A stretch of 64,000 nt of DNA. Origin: Nageia nagi. Taxonomy: Eukaryota > Pinophyta. The stretch is from assembly GCA_050084985.1 (NCBI GenBank), contig JBITNC010000002.1, positions 39,928,001-39,992,000 on the forward strand, in the 5' to 3' direction. A model generated the notes under the pieces. It was not told where the DNA came from. It saw nothing but the letters and a program-made list of their open reading frames with translations, and searched no databases. A program made the position numbers and the translations under genes. How positions within the stretch are numbered: position 1 is the stretch's first letter; every line of letters begins with the position of its first letter. Below are positions 58,601 to 64,000 of this stretch, piece by piece.

Positions 58601-60136
58601 AAAGTTACACTTTATAATGACACTCACTAGGTAATATTTCCCATCTTCTTTGTATATGTTAGAATTTCCATTTAGATTAGTTATTCATTTTCAAATAGAC
58701 TAGATTGCACCATGCATTACATGCAACCCCTTTGTTGGTTGGGGTATAATTAACCATCACTTATTTCCTTTGTTGGTTGGGGATATAACTAACCATCATG
58801 TCTTTATGTCTTTAAGTTTTTATGTCTTTATGTCTGTATGTTCAAGTAGTCTATTTTGGTCAAAGTTTTTGTGTAAGTTTATTAGTTTAGTCATTGTTTG
58901 TTAAAGGAAGTCATGCATGACATGGTTCAAGAACTATCACAAGGATAGACAAAATGGTTTTTAGTTCACAATGGATCAATTAGAATTTTTCATAAGTTTA
59001 TGATCATTGATTTTAGATGAGAAAATTCCTAAGTAACCCAATGCCTACACTAGGGCATATTATTAGTTTATATTCTATATTGGGGGCATGCCCTCAAGAA
59101 TGCAAAGGTTATCTCCCTTAATACCCTTATCTATCATATGCATGAATTTTGATCTTCGCTTACATGTTATGATAATGATAAAATGTTGTTATGCTCTTAT
59201 TATATTTACTTTATGGTCATTCCCTTTGTTGGTTGGGTATTAATGATCACTCCATGGTAATTGTTATGATCCTTTTATTACAATAATTTGGATATTAATT
59301 ATCTATATTATGATATAAATTTTCATGATACTATGATTTCACATGTTTTTAAGATCTATATTCTCTTTGGAAGATATACTTTTTCATTTCAGCCTTAGAA
59401 AAACTACAAAAATAATTTCCTTAGGATCCTCAATGTTTGTACTGATAATAGTGATCACACTAGCATTAACATCCATGATAGGCCTTTCACATTTAAAATA
59501 GTCATCAATGGTAAGGTTGGGTATCATTTTCTAAACTAATCATTATCATGTATGTATGAATTTAAGAATAAAACATTGAGTACTTTTGTGATGATATATA
59601 TCTAAGAATAGGATATTTGATGTTCCCAAGATGATATAAGCATATTATTTTAATTTCAACCTTGCTCTGACATGCTATATCATTTGTGATGAAATATTTA
59701 TGATGATTTGCTCTAAATATCACTGTTATATTTTTCATGAGTTAACCATCACTTTATGATCACCTTATGTTAATTGTTATGATCCCTTTATTATTATATA
59801 TTATTTTGTAATAATTAGAGCATTATGAATTATTATTATGACATGATGATCTAAAATATTCTTTAAGGCATATATGTTTTGGAAGATGTTACTTTTTATC
59901 TCTCTTTTTTAACTTATTTTTTGCTTTTGGTTGATTCCACTTCACATAATCCATTCCATCTCACAACTAAGGCAATGAGGGGGGAATATAAACCATCAAT
60001 ACTTGATGATTAGATGGTTCCACTACAAAATAAGGAAGTATCATTTTTTTTCTTCTCTTTCTTTTTCCATTTCCTTTGCAAACATAATTACATTTCAATA
60101 ACATTATGTTTCATCATATTTGCAAAGGGGGGCATC
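58601..60136 (+). other. Non-coding 3' interior of element F
   Basis: About 1.5 kb without reading frames. A CCTTTGTTGGTTGGG motif occurs three times (58729-58743, 58767-58781, 59223-59237), each followed by a TAT(A)A-TAACCATCA-like block. A polypurine tract (GCAAAGGGGGGCATC, 60122-60136) ends the region at the 3' LTR. Confidence 0.6.
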
Positions 60137-60931
60137 TATTGACACCTAATTTTGGTTCACCTAATGTGGTCCCTACTTAGGTGTCTTATTATATTAATAT
60201 TATATCATTTCACTATATCAATATCATATTATATCATATATGTTATGTTGGTCCACTTAAGACACATCTCATGTAATCTTTTCTTTATTTGTGAAAGTTA
60301 CCTCAGCATTGGTGCTAGCTTCTTTGTGCAGGTACTCTTTCATATTTAAAGGTAAGTATGATTACATGGGAAAGTATCAAGATTTTGTCTCGATATTTGC
60401 TACCTACTTTTAGGTGTTTCTTAACATTGCCTATTGAGATTAGGATCTTGTTATTACTTGAACATATTTATCATTCCATATTTCATAATTAAATGTTTGG
60501 CTTAGCTTATCAACATTTTGTTATTCATCAATTATTGGTGGAAAACTCTAGTCATTAGGAACCCTAGCATCCATGCTCCCATGCATGCATGCACTACTAT
60601 TTTCAAGACCTAGTTCCCATGCTAGTATGCATACATGCACTTCCCTTCTTTCTGATGTGCTTTGTGGGGTTTGCACACCAAGATCACATACTTCAACAAG
60701 TTATGGTCTGCATATAATCAACTTCTTCCAAGTAAGCATTTACAGGTATGTAGTTATCCCTTGATCCCTTTCTCATTACTGCATTGGTATTATCTTGATC
60801 CAATAGTATGAGTATCACTTCATTCATTTCCATTTTGTTATGCTTTATATTATTGTTCTTATGATTGAATGTTAATGTTTATTATAGTTTCTACCTAGTT
60901 TAATATTAGGTGTTAGTAAAACCATTCAACA
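60137..60931 (+). repeat. 3' LTR of gypsy element F
   Basis: It starts TATTGACACC after the polypurine tract and ends CATTCAACA. It matches the 5' LTR in full and lacks the SMART insertion. The flanks of F (AAAAT at 54933-54937, GGAAT at 60932-60936) agree at three of five bases, a weak target duplication. The surrounding copia gag confirms the insertion borders. Confidence 0.88.
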
Positions 60932-63900
60932 GGAATCATGTAACCATTATCATAGAGGAGAGTACAAATATCTTAACTCTTGGATTTGATCATCTCATTG
61001 GCTCTCTCATGTCACGTAAGGAGAGGCTTAAAGATATTACTATTTTTCCTAGTGTGGTAGAAAAATCATTTGCTACAAAAGAGGATAAGGAATGTTCAAG
61101 TGGGAAAGAAAGAGGCCAAGGGAGAGACCAAACTTCTTCTAAATATAGAGAAAGAGGAAGAGGTAGATATGGATCAACTCAAAGAGGTAGAGGCAAAGAA
61201 AATATTAACAATAGAAATATGCAATGTTATCATTACAATAAGTTTGGCCATTTTGAGAGGGCTCATGTAGATTAAAGCAATTTGCAAATCAAGGAAGATC
61301 ATATCACTATGGTGAAGAGGAGCATTTAATGGAGATACTTTGTTCTTATCCTTAGAGAAGGCTTCTACTAAAGCTCTTAAAGAGTAATGGATACTTGATA
61401 CTAGTTGCTCTAACCATATGATAAGCAAGGGGGAGTTTCTCTCCTCCATATACCACTCTTACAAGTCCAACATAAGGCTTGCAAATAGAAAAACATTGTA
61501 TGTGGTTGGTAAAGGAGTGCTTTAAGTCAATTCAAGCCAAGGTAAGAAAAGTTTCCAAGTTATTTACTACACTCCATATCTAAAACATAGTTTATTAAGT
61601 ATTAGGAAAATGATAGAGAAGAATTATAAATTAGTTTTTGAAGATAGATAATGCTATATTTTTGACAAATAATCATGGGCATAAGCATGTTACTACTATT
61701 TGTATGACTAGTAAAGATTATTTCTAATAAATTTTAGGGAATAAAAGAGTAGCCAAATTACAAATATGGTTATCGATATAACACGTTTAGGTTATGGCAT
61801 CTTATATTTGGCCACTTAAATTTTAATAGCTTGAAGTTGTCTCATGATATTATTCATGATTTACCAAAGGTGAATGATCCCAAGGTTATTTATGAAGGGT
61901 GTGTATTGGGAAATAACTCAAGATAGAAATTTGATAAAAGGAAATCATGGAGGGATTCATACCTACTCCAATTGATCTGCTCTAATATTTGTGGCCTTAT
62001 GCAAACTTTAAGTTTATGTAAAATTTTCTTATTTATTACCTTTATTAATGATTACTTCATATTTTGTTGGGTGTTTTTTTTTATTAAATTCAAGGATGAA
62101 ACTTTTGCTTGTTTTCAAGAATTCAAAAATAAAGTATAAAATTAGAGTGGTAATAAGATTAAATGCTTGAGAAGTGATAGAGGTGGAGAGTTTTGTTGTA
62201 ATGAATATTTTTAGTTTTGTAAAGACTATGGCATCAAGAGGCAACTCACAATTGCAATTACTCCATAACAAAATAGAGTATCTAAATGGAAGAATATAAC
62301 TCTTGTTAAAATGGTAAGGAGTATGTTGCAAACAAAAAATTTGCATAACAGGTATTGGGTTGATGCAATTTTAAATAGGAGTCCCACTAGTAATGTGGAG
62401 AACATGAACCCTTATAAAGTATGGAATGAGAAGAAGCCTGTAGTAAGGTATTTCAAAGTGTTTGGATATTTGGCATATGCTCATGTGCTAGATGAGACTA
62501 GGAAGAAACTTGATTCCAAGAGTGAAGCTTGCATTTTTTATTGGGTATAGTGAAGATAACAAAGTATATAAGCTCTATAATCCCAAAACTTACAAGATTA
62601 TTATCTTAAGTGATATTAATTTTTTATGAATGGGTACTTTATAGTCAACAAAAATTGTATGTTGATGATGGTATTATGCAGCCCATTCATGTGGTAAGCC
62701 CAAGTTTGAGGAGTATTATGCAGTCCATCCAAGGAAAATCTTCAACTATGAACCTTAATGTACAGTCCAACCTTCAAATTTAGCAAGCAACATTTCCACT
62801 AACTAGCCCCTCCAATGGCCCAAAGTTTAGTATGTCCAACCCCTCTTCAAGTGAAAACTCTCCATCTCAAGTTTTGGATCAAAATTTTTATCAAAGACTT
62901 ACTATAAGCCAAAACCATGAAATGGATCAAATTGTCCAAAGACTTGAGAACATCCACATGTATGGAGATGGAAGTAAAGGTGATCCCAAAGGAGATGTTG
63001 TAAATTACACATTATTTATTTACTAAAAAATACTTATTTCATATTTGAAACCATATTAATATGAGCAAGATTGTACTAGGAATGTGCGGTTGAAATCCAT
63101 GCAAGAGGAGATGAACTTCATTGTGAAAAATGATACTTAGGAGCTTTGTGAGCTTCCCAAAGGAAAGAGGTGTGTAGGCTCTAAATGGGTATACAAAATA
63201 AAATATAAAGGTAATGGGAGTATAGAGAGGTACAAGGCAAGATTGATTGTTAAAGGGTTCACTCAAAAATATGGAGTTGATTATGAAGATACCTTTACAT
63301 TGATTGCAAGGCAAGAAATAATGAGGATGGTTCTCTCATTAGCATCCTAAAATAATTAGAATGTATATCATACAAATGTTAAAAGTGCATTCTTAAATGT
63401 CTATTTAGATGAAGAGGTGTATGTACAATAGACCCTAAGATTTTAAGTCCAAGGACAAGAACATCAAGTGTATAAGTTGAAGGTCTTATATGGCCTCAAG
63501 TAAGGTCTAAGAGCTTGGTACACTAAGATAGATGGATACTTCCAAAAGTTTGACTTCTTTAGAAGCAAGAGTGAGCCAACACTCTACTACAAGAAACAAG
63601 GTATTGGTATCATTTTTATGTTCTTTTATGTAGATGACTTGATTTATTTGGGAAGTAATTCCATCTTGAATGATCAATTTAAGACTGATATGATGAGAAA
63701 ATTTAAGATGAAATATTTAGGCCTTATGAAATACTTTCTTGGCATGTAGGTCCACCAAATCCAAGGAAATATTTTTATTTATCAAAGTAAGTATGCAAAG
63801 GATATGCTTAAGAAGTATGGAATGGAATTTTGTAAGCTTGTTTTTACTCATGTAGGTCATAGTGAATTACTTATAAAGGATGATGTGGGTGATAAATAAA

Positions 63901-64000
63901 ATATGATAGAGTATAGGAATATACCTGGGAGCCTAATATTTCTTACGAATAATAGCCTTGATATTGCATATATTATATCATTGGTATCTAAATATATGAG
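60932..64000 (+). pseudogene. Copia G: gag C-terminus, protease, integrase, RT (partial, window end)
   Basis: Gag resumes with HVTIIIEESTNILTLGFDHL (about 60938-60998) and SVVEKSFATKEDKECSSGKE, an Arg-Gly-rich stretch and a damaged knuckle CYHYNKFGHFERAH (about 61223-61264). Protease: WILDTSCSNHMI (about 61389-61424), with the active-site Gly replaced (DTS). Integrase: CLRSDRGGEFCCNEYF (about 62166-62213), ILNRSPTSNV (about 62369-62398), VFGYLAYAHV (about 62459-62488). RT: GSKWVYKIKYKGNGSIERYK then ARLIVKGFTQ (about 63179-63268), LYGLK followed by TAA at 63501-63503, AWYTKIDGYF, FYVDDLIYLGS (about 63627-63657). The window ends near LDIAYIISLVSKYM. Several stops make it non-functional. The open parts are longer than in the other copia elements, so it is probably younger. 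Confidence 0.88.

Noticed and set aside
1-64000. CRISPR arrays, bacterial operons, phage or plasmid systems
   Set aside because: No regularly spaced repeats with unique spacers, no ribosome-binding-site-led gene clusters and no bacterial protein families were seen. The content is plant nuclear DNA dominated by retrotransposons.

Overview
The window looks like the repeat-rich intergenic space of a large plant nuclear genome. It is strongly AT-rich and built almost entirely of decayed Ty1/copia and Ty3/gypsy LTR retrotransposons nested in each other. Methionyl-initiator-type primer-binding sites (TGGTATCAGAGC and variants), a tRNA-derived SINE, two TIR elements and a SMART-type miniature element fit the same picture. 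The scale and age of nesting suggest a gymnosperm or a similarly large plant genome, but that is inference. I see no prokaryotic gene structure and no rRNA or tRNA gene.

One intact host gene stands out: an intronless cis-prenyltransferase / dehydrodolichyl diphosphate synthase of 297 codons on the minus strand (49872-50765). It is clearly more GC-rich than its surroundings. Its upstream region (50853-51182) is duplicated in direct orientation at 46899-47234, and a 15-base T run (poly(A) on the gene strand) lies about 125 bp past the stop codon.

Layout. 1-4887: 3' half of a copia element (A) with its 3' LTR (2597-4887, TGTTGA...TCAACA), inserted in a gypsy pol whose integrase/C-terminal part continues to about 5757. 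5792-7338: probable gypsy LTR. 7339-11190: copia B. 11599-23847: copia C. Its 5' LTR is split by a minus-strand LTR element (L, 11730 to about 17190) that itself carries a 974-bp TIR element. Its 3' LTR carries an 846-bp MULE-like TIR element. 23848-33024: gypsy LTR J, split by LTR element I (24764-30521), followed by chromodomain-type integrase remains. Element I carries a decayed plant mobile domain (PMD) gene with an intron. 33040-34310: gypsy gag and protease remains. 35150-39662: element D, a non-autonomous minus-strand LTR element with near-identical LTRs, a copia-type gag start and an unrecognised coding region. 39955-43440: gypsy E. 43440-52290: the least TE-dense part, with the SINE, the duplication and the cis-prenyltransferase. 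52290-54335: copia H. 54484 to the window end: copia G, interrupted in gag by the gypsy element F (54938-60931). The 5' LTR of F in turn holds a complete 269-bp SMART element with a perfect 5-bp target duplication.

No element here has an intact pol. All autonomous-type coding regions carry stops and frameshifts, many of them CAG/CAA/CGA to TAG/TAA/TGA. Only the cis-prenyltransferase is likely to make a protein. Its expected role is synthesis of long-chain cis-polyprenyl diphosphate for dolichol. The points most worth follow-up are the PMD gene with a retained intron inside an LTR element, the unknown coding region in element D, the SMART element with an empty-site control in the same window, and the duplication around the cis-prenyltransferase.
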